Counted from the first letter of the stretch, positions 17,501 through 26,733 are shown. The stretch: 49,544 nt of DNA from Verrucomicrobiota bacterium (GCA_016871495.1 VHDF01000033.1:1-49544); one strand, 5' to 3'. The notes: generated by a model from the sequence alone, not told the origin. Program-made: numbers and translations.

Positions 17501-18272
17501 GTGGATTTTGGGCAAGTTTCCCACTCATCGAGCTTACGCCGAAGCGGGGTTTGACCGCGTGGTGGCGGCGGAACCGGGGGAGGGCAGAGCATTTCAGGCC
17601 TCCATTCTGTCGAGCCTCGTGCTCCACAATCGGGGGAGTCGATTCGAGGCTCAAGCGCTCCCTCGCGAAGCTCAACGGACTCCGGTAAACGGGCTCTCGG
17701 CGGGAGATTTCGATGGCGACGGCTAGGTCGATTTGGTTTTGGCGCAAAATCATTTCGGCAGGAAACTGGAATCGGATCGCGAGGATGCCGGGCGCGGGTT
17801 GTGGTTGCGGGGAGATGGGAAGGGAGGGTTTAAAACCATGACTTCGACGGAGTCGGGCATGCGCTGGGATGGAGAACAGGCCGGGTTGGCCGCCGGCGAC
17901 TGGGATCGGGACGGACGCCTTGATCTGGCGGTGGCCCAGACTGGAGACGAGGTCGTTTTGTTGCGCAATCGCAGAGGTGCGGCCGGCTTGCGCGTGCGGT
18001 TGGAAGATGGTCCCGGGAATCCCTGGGGAATTGGCGCGAGTGTTCGATGGACCGACACCCTGGGCATGTCGCCCCGCCACGCGGTGCGGGTTGGCCACGG
18101 ATCCGGCGGCCAAGATGCGGCGGCGTTGATTTTAGCCATGCCCGCGGACGGAGGGTCGATGGAGGTGACTTGGCCCGGGGGTGAGCGCACGATGGCGCTG
18201 ATTGAGAAAGGCACGCGGGAAATTCATTTGCGCCGTCCTCCGGGCAAAAAGGAAAGCGGCGGCCCAAAGTAG
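14564..18272 (+). pseudogene. FG-GAP / ASPIC-UnbV (CRTAC-type) protein, disrupted by frameshift and amber codon
   Basis: If restored, about 1236 residues: a hydrophobic leader (about 30-46) ending at a cysteine, FG-GAP repeats with aspartate loops (ALGDVDGDGWCDVYFCN, DVDGDDDLDLLV, DLDGDGDLDVVIN), an ASPIC/UnbV domain (GRGGNTRGVGAKV, AGGRYLASDDPARVF), then a second FG-GAP set and a second ASPIC-like end. GTG 14564 is the first usable start. Lesion 1: a run of nine G at 15260-15268; eight would keep the frame (SILRD-GGG-VHYRMVDG). Lesion 2: TAG at 17724-17726 inside the repeat DFDGDG*VDLVLAQNHFG, with the same frame continuing to 18272; TAC or TAT (Tyr) would suit. Codon use and similarity are unbroken on both sides, so the damage is recent, or the base calls are wrong. 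Confidence 0.8.
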
Positions 18273-18282
18273 GGCCGCCGCT
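18255..18282. terminator. Bidirectional terminator between the ASPIC gene and amtB
   Basis: AGCGGCGGCCC (18255-18265) pairs perfectly with GGGCCGCCGCT (18272-18282) around the loop AAAGTA. Read on the minus strand it is followed by CTTTCCTTTTT, a good U tract for ending amtB. The stop codon of the plus-strand gene falls in the loop. Confidence 0.7.
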
Positions 18283-18326
18283 GTGGGTTTGGAATAAAAA
18301 CTCCGGGTCTCGTTCGGGGAACGGAA

Positions 18327-19736
18327 TTAACCGTGATACCCTTCTTCGCCGTGTTCCGTGAGGTCGAGTCCCATGGTTTCGACTTCCTCGGTCGGCCGCA
18401 AACCAACCACGGCCTTGACGATGAAGGCAATGACGGCGGTTGCCACCACGGGCCAGACGATCGCGACGCCAATGGCCTTGAGTTGCGACAGCAGCAATCC
18501 ATCCGCCAACCCTCCCACGACCGGATTCGCGTCTTTGGTTGCCAGGAGTCCTGTCATGAGGGCGCCCAAGGTTCCGCCCACGCCATGAACACCGAAGGTA
18601 TCGAGGGCATCGTCGTAACCCAGGATTTTCTTAAGATAAGCGCAGGCGAGGAAGGGGATGACACCCGCGACGACGCCGATGATCATTGCGCCCTTCGGGG
18701 TGACGAAGCCGCACGCGGGGGTAACCACCACCAGGCCGGCGACGATGCCAGAACAGAAGCCAAGGATGCTGGGCTTGCCTTTCAGGACATACTCCAGCAT
18801 GCCCCAAACGAATCCCGCCGTGCCGGCGGCAAGCGTCGTCGTGGTGAACGCATTGGCGGCGATGCCATCCGCGGCCAGCGCGCTACCGGCGTTGAATCCG
18901 TACCAACCGACCCACAGCATGCCGGTGCCGACCATACAGAGCACCATGCTGTGTGGAGGCATCGGGGTCTTGCCGTAACCCAGGCGCTTCCCGAGGATGA
19001 TGCAGAGGACCAGCGAGCTCCAGCCTGAGGTCATATGCACAACCGTTCCGCCGGCAAAATCAAGCGCTTTGATCTTGGCGTTCGGATTGAGAGGGCCGCA
19101 CATGAGTCCGTCCGTCGCCCAGACCATGTGGGCGAAGGGGAAATAGACGGCGAACATCCAGAGGAGCACGAACAGTATGATGGCGGAGAACTTCATGCGT
19201 TCGGCGATGGCGCCGACGATCAACGCCGGAGTGATAATCGCGAACGTGAGCTGGAAAATGGCCCAGACGTTATTGGAGATCCAGTGGTAGCCTTGCCCGA
19301 CCCCATTGCCATCGACGCCTTTGAAGAAGGCCATGTCGAGATTGCCGAGGAAAGGCGAGCCCGTGGAGAAAGAAAGGCTGTACCCGCAAATGAACCAGAG
19401 GATGGTCACCAGACCCGCGATGCCGAGACATTGCGCCATGACGGAGAGCACGTTCCGTTTGCGGACCAAGCCGCCGTAGAAAAGGGCGAGGCCGGGCAGG
19501 GTCATGAACAGCACGAGTGCCGTCGCGGCCATTTGCCAGGCATTGTGGCCGGGTCCAGGGCCGGCGACTTTGCTGGGCGCGTTGGTTTGCCGGGCGACGT
19601 TGTTCATGTACGACTCGAGGTCGGCAAGGCGGTCCTCGACCGTCGGTTCTTTGGCCGGGGCATCGGCGGCCAGGCCGATCATGACGGGGAGCAGGAGCAA
19701 GGCGAGCGAGAGGGAATAGAGGAAAATCTTTTTCAT
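18327..19736 (-). CDS. amtB: AmtB-type ammonium transporter
   Basis: 469-residue ammonium/ammonia channel of the inner membrane. Seen: cleavable signal (MKKIFLYSLSLALLLLPVMI, to about residue 24), a short coiled periplasmic stretch, then eleven membrane helices beginning AWQMAATALVLFMTLPGLAL. The GGLVRKRN loop, the pore histidine in GGTVVHMTSG and the second in DTFGVHGVGG match the twin-His channel. NAGSALAADGIAANAF is the usual helix-VII region. The cytoplasmic tail ends EHGEEGYHG, where PII docks from below. It is the second gene after glnK, 39 bp downstream, the reverse of the enterobacterial family picture only in having a long N-terminal extension. Confidence 0.95.
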   Translation of the reverse strand: MKKIFLYSLSLALLLLPVMIGLAADAPAKEPTVEDRLADLESYMNNVARQTNAPSKVAGPGPGHNAWQMAATALVLFMTLPGLALFYGGLVRKRNVLSVMAQCLGIAGLVTILWFICGYSLSFSTGSPFLGNLDMAFFKGVDGNGVGQGYHWISNNVWAIFQLTFAIITPALIVGAIAERMKFSAIILFVLLWMFAVYFPFAHMVWATDGLMCGPLNPNAKIKALDFAGGTVVHMTSGWSSLVLCIILGKRLGYGKTPMPPHSMVLCMVGTGMLWVGWYGFNAGSALAADGIAANAFTTTTLAAGTAGFVWGMLEYVLKGKPSILGFCSGIVAGLVVVTPACGFVTPKGAMIIGVVAGVIPFLACAYLKKILGYDDALDTFGVHGVGGTLGALMTGLLATKDANPVVGGLADGLLLSQLKAIGVAIVWPVVATAVIAFIVKAVVGLRPTEEVETMGLDLTEHGEEGYHG

Positions 19737-19775
19737 GATAGGATGGAGAGAGATGTTTTTCGGGGGGGCGGAGAA

Positions 19776-20162
<387 letters not shown>

Positions 20163-20243
20163 TCAAGGCGAACCCATCGGACTCGTTTTCGGAACGGCGA
20201 GAGGCTTTGAAAACCGAGGTTCGACGATCGCGGATTCTCCTTT

Positions 20244-20260
20244 AGCAACCCGTCTGCCAA
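20244..20260 (-). promoter_or_regulatory. sigma-54-type promoter for glnK-amtB
   Basis: Minus-strand TTGGCAGACGGGTTGCT carries the GG and GC dinucleotides of the -24/-12 consensus (TGGCAC-N5-TTGC) with correct spacing and one mismatch. Transcription would start near 20233, giving a leader of about 120 nt before glnK. I did not find a convincing NtrC enhancer site upstream. Confidence 0.6.
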
Positions 20261-20483
20261 CTCGCATGAATGCTGGACATGGAAGGGGTTAACTCGTTGC
20301 CAACACGGGTTTTGAGAAGTTGGAATGAAAACCAACCCCAGGCGGGATGATGGCGCGATTTGAACAGTCTGTGTTTTTTTAGCCAGGAGTGGGTCTGAGG
20401 AAGCAGGACAAATCGAAACAGACCCGGTCGGCGATCCATCGTACTGTTGAAAAATTTGGAGTCTTCCGACCTGTCCGCGCGCT

Positions 20484-20507
20484 GCGGCTGGTCTCCGACA
20501 CAGCCGC
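20484..20507. repeat. Intergenic hairpin between glnK and ridA genes
   Basis: GCGGCTG (20484-20490) pairs with CAGCCGC (20501-20507) across GTCTCCGACA. It sits in the 500-bp space between the divergent glnK and RidA genes. Apart from this and the sigma-54 site, that space holds nothing I recognise. Confidence 0.5.
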
Positions 20508-20617
20508 GCTCCTCAAAATGAGAGTGGCGGCGTAAAATGGGCTTGCGTGGAGAATTCGGGCGACGCGAGCATTCCCGGGTCACGAACTGACCTCAACACC
20601 ACTCCCACTTTATCACC

Positions 20618-21079
20618 ATGAGCGCCGAATCCCGTCTTGCCGAATTGAAACTCGAACTTCCTCCAGCGCCCAAGCCCATTGGGGTTTACAAGCCCTTGGT
20701 GATCTGCGGTCACCTGGCCTATGTCTCGGGCCATGGACCTCTGCGTTCCGACAAGAGTTTGATCGCGGGCCGCATCGGGGAAGGTTACGACCTGGATTAT
20801 GGACGCGCGGCGGCGAGGCAGACCGGCTTGGCGATCCTGGCGACCTTGCGCGAAGGCCTCGGCAGCCTCGACCGGGTCAAACGAGTGGTGAAAGTCCTGG
20901 GCATGGTGAACTCGGTGCCGGGCTTCATGGATCACCCCAAGGTCATCAACGGATGCAGTGAGTTGTTCGCTGAGATTTGGGGGGCTGACCTGGGCGTGGG
21001 CGCCCGCAGCGCGGTGGGAATGGGATCTCTTCCGGGCAATATCACCGTCGAAATCGAAGTCATCTTCGAATTGGCCTGA
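20618..21079 (+). CDS. RidA family (YjgF/UK114) protein
   Basis: 153 residues; trimeric cytoplasmic deaminase-like fold. RidA proteins hydrolyse reactive enamine/imine products of PLP enzymes. Seen: LVICGHLAYVSGHGP near the start, AARQTGLAILATLREGLGSL in the helix region, and MGSLPGNITVEIEVIFELA at the end, which matches the strand containing the family's Pro-x-x-x-x-Glu element. The arginine that binds the carboxylate in RidA proper may be replaced here (GARSAVGMGSLPG), so it belongs to a longer YjgF subgroup. Its TGA overlaps the ATG of the next gene. Confidence 0.88.
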   Translation: MSAESRLAELKLELPPAPKPIGVYKPLVICGHLAYVSGHGPLRSDKSLIAGRIGEGYDLDYGRAAARQTGLAILATLREGLGSLDRVKRVVKVLGMVNSVPGFMDHPKVINGCSELFAEIWGADLGVGARSAVGMGSLPGNITVEIEVIFELA

Positions 21080-22182
21080 TGAACGTCTGGCCTCGAATTG
21101 CCGGACTGGAACGGGTTCCTTCTCCCGCTCTCTTGCTCGATCGGGAACGCGTCGAAGCGAACCTCGATCGCATGGTGGACATCGCGGGCGGTCCCGACCG
21201 GTTGCGTCCGCACGTCAAGACTCACAAGATGGTTGAGTTGATCGGGATGCAGCGCAAGCGAGGCATCCGTCAGTTCAAGTGTGCCACCGTCGCCGAGGCC
21301 GAATTGCTGGGGCAAGCGGGAGCGGCCCATGTGCTGATCGCCTATCCGCTGGTGGGGCCCACCGTGTCCCGGATTCTGGAATTGCGCCAGGCCTATCCCC
21401 AGACCCGTTTCGCGGGGTTGGTGGACGATCTGGAAGCCTCCCGATCGGCCGCCCGGCAATCCTTGAGTTCCGGGGTTCCGCTCGAGATCTTGATCGATCT
21501 CGACGTGGGGCAACACCGGACGGGGGTTTCGGTGGAGTCGGCTTTGGATTTTTGCCGATCGGTGGCGGGCATGCCGGGGTTGAAGTTGGGTGGCTTGCAT
21601 GCTTATGACGGCCACCTCCACCAAACGGATTTGAAAGAGCGAACACTGGCCTGCCACGCGGCTTTTGCGCTGGTGGAAGGGTTGAAAGACGCGCTCCTGA
21701 AGGCGGGTTATTCCGTGCCGCGCGTGGTGGCTGGCGGGACTCCGACGTTTCCGATTCATGCTCGTCGTCCCGGGGTGGAGTGCAGTCCTGGCACATGCGT
21801 GTTTTGGGACGCGGGATACGCGAAGGCCTTCCCGGATCTGCCGTTTGAAATTGCGGCGATGGTTCTCGCCCGGGTGATCAGCAAGCCGGCGGCGGACCGG
21901 CTTTGTTTGGATTTGGGCCACAAGGCGGTGGCCAGCGAGATGCCCCATCCCCGGGTGATTTTCCCCGAACTCCCCGACGCCGTTGCCGTGGGGCACAATG
22001 AAGAACATCTCGTTCTCCAAACGGAACGCGCGGGCGCATTCCCGGTCGGGAGCATGCTCTTGGGTGTGCCATGGCACATTTGCCCCACCGTGGCTCTTCA
22101 TCAGGAAGTCTGGGTTGTCGAGCATGGCCAAGTGAAGGGGACCTGGCAGGTGCCAGCGAGGTCTCGTCGCATCGGCGTCTGA
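21079..22182 (+). CDS. D-threonine aldolase / D-serine dehydratase-like PLP enzyme (DSD1 family)
   Basis: 367 residues with an alanine-racemase-type barrel and a metal-binding C-terminal domain. Seen: VPSPALLLDRERVEANLDRM at the start, PLP lysine in RPHVKTHKM (Lys47), EILIDLDVGQHRTGV, and the metal-site His/Cys pair in VPWHICPTVALH near the end. Members either cleave D-threonine-type beta-hydroxy amino acids or dehydrate D-serine; sequence alone does not decide. Start overlaps the RidA stop (TGATG), so translation is coupled; a RidA partner would suit an enzyme that releases 2-aminoacrylate. Confidence 0.87.
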   Translation: MNVWPRIAGLERVPSPALLLDRERVEANLDRMVDIAGGPDRLRPHVKTHKMVELIGMQRKRGIRQFKCATVAEAELLGQAGAAHVLIAYPLVGPTVSRILELRQAYPQTRFAGLVDDLEASRSAARQSLSSGVPLEILIDLDVGQHRTGVSVESALDFCRSVAGMPGLKLGGLHAYDGHLHQTDLKERTLACHAAFALVEGLKDALLKAGYSVPRVVAGGTPTFPIHARRPGVECSPGTCVFWDAGYAKAFPDLPFEIAAMVLARVISKPAADRLCLDLGHKAVASEMPHPRVIFPELPDAVAVGHNEEHLVLQTERAGAFPVGSMLLGVPWHICPTVALHQEVWVVEHGQVKGTWQVPARSRRIGV

Positions 22183-22335
22183 CTCCGTCAGGCCTTGGCC
22201 CGGATGGGACGCCGGGTTGGATGGCGTGCGCTTCAAAAAGTTCAGAGGGATTGATCAGGAGAATATTCTATTTCTTGTTTTCCCGAGGCATGCTAGGTAA
22301 ACAGCCGTCCACTCCCTCAACGTCTCCACCGAATT

Positions 22336-23463
22336 ATGAATCGACTTCATTCCCCCTGGATTCGGATTCTGCCGGCGCATCGGTTCCAGTCCGTTCCCTC
22401 TCTCCTCGTTTTTGGCAAGCGTTGCCTTCTGCTGCTGTTGTCCGTCGTCTGGTCGATGGATGCCGGCGTCGCGAGGGCGGCCGAGCCGATCATCCCGCCG
22501 GGCGCGAAACTCGAAAAACTCTTCGAGGGCATCACGCTGACTGAAGGAGTCGCGGTGGCGATGGACGGTCTGGTTTACTTCAGCGACATCACTTTTTCGC
22601 ACGTGTCGCGGAACGATCGGGGACAAATCCATGCCGGCCACATTTGGCGGTTCGATCCCGCGACGGGCAAGACGACGATTTTCCGTTCGCCCAGCGGGAT
22701 GTCGAACGGCATCAAATTCGACGCGGCGGGCGACATGATCGTTTGCGAAATGGCCGACTTCGGCGGCCGCCGGGTGACCCGCACCGATATGCGGACGGGC
22801 ATGAGCTACATTCTCGCCGCGATGTATGGAGGGCGCCCGCTCAATTCCCCCAACGACGTGACCCTGGACGAAAAGGGCCGCATTTACTTTAGTGATCCGC
22901 GCTATCTGGGTCATGAGCCGATTGATCAACCGGTGACCGGTGTTTATCGCATTGATCTGGATGGGTCGATCCACCGCATTATTTCCGACGCGGGCAAGGC
23001 GAATGGGGTCTGCGTTTCACCGGACCAGAAGTCGATCTATGTCGTCAGCAACGAGAATGGAGCGACCGGTTTTGAGCGGCTTGACCAAGGCGTGAAGTCG
23101 CCGGGAGATAAAATCACCTCGCCGCTTCGCAAGGGCTTGATGGCACTCCTGGCTTACGACCTGCACGCCGATGGAACGGCCACGTTTCGAAAGACCCTCG
23201 TGGACTATTCCCCCCAGGACGGTCCGGATGGATTGGTCTGCGACCGGGAGGGTAATCTCTACGTCGCGGTGCGCGCCGAAAACCGGCCGGGCATCTGCGT
23301 CTACTCGCCCGAGGGGAAAGAGATCGCCTACCTCAAGACCGAAATTCCGACGAATGTCGGATTCGGTCGCGGCCGAGATGAAAATCTGCTCTACATCACG
23401 GCGGGCAAGAGCCTCTATCGGATTCGTCTGAATAGCCGGGGCTACCATCTGCCCTCACGATGA
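22336..23463 (+). CDS. SMP-30/gluconolactonase family protein, exported
   Basis: 375 residues, beta-propeller lactonase. Seen: a long leader (hydrophobic core CLLLLLSVVWSMDAGVA, cleavage near residue 48), then the propeller: TEGVAVAMDGLVYFSD with the metal-site Glu, SNGIKFDAAGDMIVCEMADF, NSPNDVTLDEKGRIYFSDPRY with the catalytic-site Asn-Asp, KANGVCVSPDQKSIYV and DGPDGLVCDREGNLYVAV. It probably opens a sugar-acid lactone in the periplasm. First gene of a four-gene run in which each stop overlaps the next ATG (ATGA here), so the product of lactone hydrolysis is likely taken up and degraded by the following proteins. Confidence 0.88.
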   Translation: MNRLHSPWIRILPAHRFQSVPSLLVFGKRCLLLLLSVVWSMDAGVARAAEPIIPPGAKLEKLFEGITLTEGVAVAMDGLVYFSDITFSHVSRNDRGQIHAGHIWRFDPATGKTTIFRSPSGMSNGIKFDAAGDMIVCEMADFGGRRVTRTDMRTGMSYILAAMYGGRPLNSPNDVTLDEKGRIYFSDPRYLGHEPIDQPVTGVYRIDLDGSIHRIISDAGKANGVCVSPDQKSIYVVSNENGATGFERLDQGVKSPGDKITSPLRKGLMALLAYDLHADGTATFRKTLVDYSPQDGPDGLVCDREGNLYVAVRAENRPGICVYSPEGKEIAYLKTEIPTNVGFGRGRDENLLYITAGKSLYRIRLNSRGYHLPSR

Positions 23464-24782
23464 AGGGCAGGGGGCCAATGCAGGAATCGGAAGCAGCCCG
23501 ACCGTCCGGGCCGACGCGGACGCGTTACTGGGTGATCGTCTTCGCGATCACGCTGGCGATCATCACCTACGTGGACCGCGTCTGCATGTCGCAGGCCAAG
23601 CCGGACATCCAGGGAGCGTTTGCGCTGACCGACAAGCAGATGGGACTGGTGTTTTCAGTTTTCGGACTCGCCTACGCGCTGTTCGAAATTCCCATGGGCT
23701 GGCTGGGGGATCGTGGCGGGCCGCGCCGGATCCTGATGAAGGTGGTCGTCTTGTGGTCTGTCTTCACGGCGGCCACCGGGGTGGCGACGAATTACGTTTC
23801 CCTCCTGGTTTATCGATTTCTGTTCGGCTTGGGCGAAGCCGGAGCCTTTCCGAATATCACCAAGATTTTCACCCTCTGGCTTCCGGCGGTCGAGCGTGTG
23901 CGCGCGCAGGGCATCATGTGGATGAGTGCGCGCTGGGCTGGCGCTTTCACGCCGTTGTTGGTGGTTTGGATGATAGGGATCATGGGGTGGCGCTGGACGT
24001 TTGTTTGTTTCGGCATGGTGGGCGTGGTTTGGGCTGTAATCTTCTACCGTTGGTTTCGCGACAACCCCCGGGATCATCCGTCCATCAACCAAGCTGAACT
24101 GGCGCTGATCGGGACCCCAGAGGCCAACCTCGCCGGCCACGCAGCGGTCCCTTGGAAACGATTCCTATGGAATCGCACCGTTTGGATGTTGTGGCTTCAA
24201 TACTTCTGCATGGCCTACGGTTGGTATTTCTACATCACATGGCTCCCAACCTATCTCAGGGAGGCCCGGCAGTTGGATGTGGGCAAGAGCGCGCTGCTTG
24301 CCGGGCTGCCCCTGTTTTTCGGTGGAATCGGCTGTCTCGTCAGCGGCCTGATTCTGAATCATGTCGCCCGCTGGCTGAAAAGCACCGCCGCGGCCCGGCG
24401 TTTTATGGCTTACTTCGGGTTGACCGGTGCGGGCGTGATGTTCGTCCTGGCCGCTTACCTTGAGAATCCAGTCCTGGCCATGATTGCGATGGGACTCTCC
24501 AGTTTTGGAAATGATTTGGTGATGCCCGGCGCGTGGGGTGCCTGCATGGATGTCGGCGGCAAGTTCGCCGGATCGCTCTCCGGCAGCATGAACATGATGG
24601 GCAATTTTGCGGGTTTCCTGGCACCCATGCTGCTCCCTTGGATTCGGGAAGCCGCCGGTGGCCGCTGGGAACCAATCTTCTGGGTCTCCGGGATCATTTA
24701 CCTGATCGGCGCCATTTCGTGGGTTTTCATCGATCCGGTCACTCCGCTGGACCGGGATGAACCGTCCCGAGCGACCGGATGA
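23460..24782 (+). CDS. MFS transporter, anion:cation symporter type (sugar acid uptake)
   Basis: 440 residues, about twelve membrane helices. Seen: TYVDRVCMSQAKPDIQGAF in helix 1, GWLGDRGGPRRILM in the loop 2-3 signature, YRFLFGLGEAGAFPNITKIF of hexuronate and glucarate transporters (helix 4), and RWFRDNPRDHPSIN after helix 6. The family carries glucarate, galactonate or hexuronates with protons. It overlaps its neighbours by 4 nt on both sides. A short Ser/Pro-rich N-terminus precedes helix 1; ATG 23460 is favoured by the overlap. Confidence 0.9.
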   Translation: MKGRGPMQESEAARPSGPTRTRYWVIVFAITLAIITYVDRVCMSQAKPDIQGAFALTDKQMGLVFSVFGLAYALFEIPMGWLGDRGGPRRILMKVVVLWSVFTAATGVATNYVSLLVYRFLFGLGEAGAFPNITKIFTLWLPAVERVRAQGIMWMSARWAGAFTPLLVVWMIGIMGWRWTFVCFGMVGVVWAVIFYRWFRDNPRDHPSINQAELALIGTPEANLAGHAAVPWKRFLWNRTVWMLWLQYFCMAYGWYFYITWLPTYLREARQLDVGKSALLAGLPLFFGGIGCLVSGLILNHVARWLKSTAAARRFMAYFGLTGAGVMFVLAAYLENPVLAMIAMGLSSFGNDLVMPGAWGACMDVGGKFAGSLSGSMNMMGNFAGFLAPMLLPWIREAAGGRWEPIFWVSGIIYLIGAISWVFIDPVTPLDRDEPSRATG

Positions 24783-25678
24783 AGACCCAGGCTCTCCAAC
24801 GGCTTCGGGAAAAGCTCCAAGCGGATGAACCGATCTTTGGACTCTGGGTCACTCTGGAATCCGCGAGCATTTCGGAAATGGCCGTGGCGCTTGGACTCGA
24901 CTGGATTGTCGTCGATGCCGAACACGGGCATTTGGATTGGAGAGAGATCCTTGAGCACGTTCGCGCCGCGGTGCGCAGCGAGACCGTGGTGCTGGTGCGC
25001 GTGGCCGAGTTGAACGGCGGCCTGATTAAGCGTGCCCTCGACATCGGCGCCGATGGCGTCGTGGTTCCCTGGATTGAGACCGCGGATCAACTCAGGCAGG
25101 CTCTGGCCTTTTGCCATTATCCTCCGCAAGGCGTTCGAGGAATTGGGGCGGAACGCGCGACGGCGTGGGGACAATGCCTGGCGCAACACACCCGGGAAGC
25201 CAACGACCACTTGCTGGTCGTGCCCATCGTCGAATCCGTCACTGCGGGAAGCAATATTTCGGCTCTTGCCCAGGTGGACGGCGTGGAAATGGTCTTTTTC
25301 GGTCCGGCGGATTACTCCTCCACGGCCGGTTTTCGCGGTCAATGGGAGGGGCCGGGAGTGGCGGAGGAACTGCTTGCCATCAAGGACACCTTGCGGGCTC
25401 ATGGCAAGCACTGCGGCATCCTTGCGACCAGCCACGAAGACTTGATCGAACGGCGGTTTCAAGGCTTTCGCATGTTGGGGCTTGGGACGGATAGCGGGCT
25501 GTTCCTGCGCGGACTCCATGCGGCGCTCGGGATGGTGGGCCGCGACCGGGCTATGTCTCCGTCGTTTTTCCCGGAGGAAGAGTCTCTGCCCATGACGCCG
25601 TTGCCGCGACCACCGGAGCCTTTGCGTGTTGCCGGCTCGGAAGAAACGAGGGTGACCGGGAAAAGTCCGCCCGCATGA
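24779..25678 (+). CDS. HpcH/HpaI family aldolase
   Basis: 299 residues, class II metal-dependent pyruvate aldolase. Seen: EPIFGLWVTLESASISEMA, the catalytic DAEHGHLDW (His49), VLVRVAE (Arg74), GADGVVVPWIETADQLRQAL, and the metal site EMVFFGPADYS late in the barrel. Family members cleave 2-keto-3-deoxy sugar acids or 4-hydroxy-2-oxoheptanedioate to pyruvate and an aldehyde. Between a lactonase-transporter pair and a hydroxyacid dehydrogenase, a 2-keto-3-deoxy sugar-acid substrate is the natural inference. The C-terminus (about 275-299) is a Pro-rich tail of unknown use. Starts inside the preceding stop (ATGA). Confidence 0.9.
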   Translation: MKTQALQRLREKLQADEPIFGLWVTLESASISEMAVALGLDWIVVDAEHGHLDWREILEHVRAAVRSETVVLVRVAELNGGLIKRALDIGADGVVVPWIETADQLRQALAFCHYPPQGVRGIGAERATAWGQCLAQHTREANDHLLVVPIVESVTAGSNISALAQVDGVEMVFFGPADYSSTAGFRGQWEGPGVAEELLAIKDTLRAHGKHCGILATSHEDLIERRFQGFRMLGLGTDSGLFLRGLHAALGMVGRDRAMSPSFFPEEESLPMTPLPRPPEPLRVAGSEETRVTGKSPPA

Positions 25679-26733
25679 ACTCCGGGCCATTCATCGTCGC
25701 TCTGACCTCCGACTTTTACGACAGCAGCGGCGCGCCGAGATATGCGGACATCGGCTTGTCGGTGCTCGCAGAGCATCCGCGCATCAAGACACGCGTTTTC
25801 GAGGAGCATCGCAAGCAGATCGGCGCGGACCAAATTGGCGATGCTCAAGGGGTGATGGTGCTGACGCCGGCGGTCACGGTCGATAGCGTGTCGAACGCGG
25901 ACAACCTGCTCGTCATGGCGCGGTTTGGGGTGGGCTATGACGCGGTGGATGTGAAGGCGTGCACCGCCGCCGACGTGCTCGTGACCATCACTGCGGGCGC
26001 GGTGGATCGACCCGTGGCGGAGGCCGTCATTGGCTGGATGATCGCGCTGAGCCATCATATGCGCCGCAAGGACGCGCTGGTTCGTGGCGGCCAGTGGGAT
26101 GAACGCTCGAAGTACATGGGACGCGAGTTGCGAGACCGAACCCTTGGGGTGATCGGCCTCGGAGGCATCGCTCGCAAAGTCATCGAACTGCTGCGCGGCT
26201 TTGGCATGAAGATCCCGTTGGCCTACGACCCGTTTGTGAGTGAGGCGAGCGCCGCGGACCACGGTGCGCGCCTGGTCAGTCTGGAACAGTTGCTCCGGCA
26301 ATCGGACTTTGTTTCCATCCATTGCCCCCTGACCGCCGCGACGCGCGGCCTGCTTGGCTCCCGGGAACTGGCCCTGATGAAACCGGACGCGTATCTGTTG
26401 AACACGGCCCGCGGCGGGATCGTGGATGAGGACGCGCTCTATGCCTGGCTCGAGAACCGCCGCATCGCGGGGGCGGCCCTGGACTGTTTTGTGGAGGAAC
26501 CGGTCAACGCGCCGAGTCGCTTCCGCGATCTGGACAACGTGTTGCTCGCTCCGCATAGCATTGCGTGGACTGACGAATTGTTCCGCGACATGGGCCGCGC
26601 CGCGTGCCAGGTGATGGTGGATCTTTCACACGGCGTGAAACCGAGCGGGGTGCTGAATTCCGAGCTCTTGGACCGGCCCTCGTTCAAGGAGAAGTGGGCG
26701 CGTCATGTGAAAGGCTCGCCGATCCCAGGGTAA
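25675..26733 (+). CDS. D-isomer specific 2-hydroxyacid dehydrogenase
   Basis: 352 residues. Seen: NLLVMARFGVGYDAVDV before the catalytic domain hinge, NAD-binding GVIGLGGIARKVIELLRGFG, FVSIHCPLTAATRGLL, NTARGGIVDEDALYAWL with the substrate-binding Arg, ALDCFVEEP with the Glu and APHSIAWTDE with the catalytic His. Resembles phosphoglycerate dehydrogenase and glyoxylate/hydroxypyruvate reductase relatives. In this operon it could reduce the aldehyde- or keto-acid made by the aldolase, or oxidise an incoming acid to its keto form. Last gene of the run, ATGA overlap with the aldolase gene. Confidence 0.9.
   Translation: MNSGPFIVALTSDFYDSSGAPRYADIGLSVLAEHPRIKTRVFEEHRKQIGADQIGDAQGVMVLTPAVTVDSVSNADNLLVMARFGVGYDAVDVKACTAADVLVTITAGAVDRPVAEAVIGWMIALSHHMRRKDALVRGGQWDERSKYMGRELRDRTLGVIGLGGIARKVIELLRGFGMKIPLAYDPFVSEASAADHGARLVSLEQLLRQSDFVSIHCPLTAATRGLLGSRELALMKPDAYLLNTARGGIVDEDALYAWLENRRIAGAALDCFVEEPVNAPSRFRDLDNVLLAPHSIAWTDELFRDMGRAACQVMVDLSHGVKPSGVLNSELLDRPSFKEKWARHVKGSPIPG

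Noticed and set aside
20932-22236. 434-codon minus-strand open frame
   Set aside because: Antisense of the PLP enzyme gene; no motifs.
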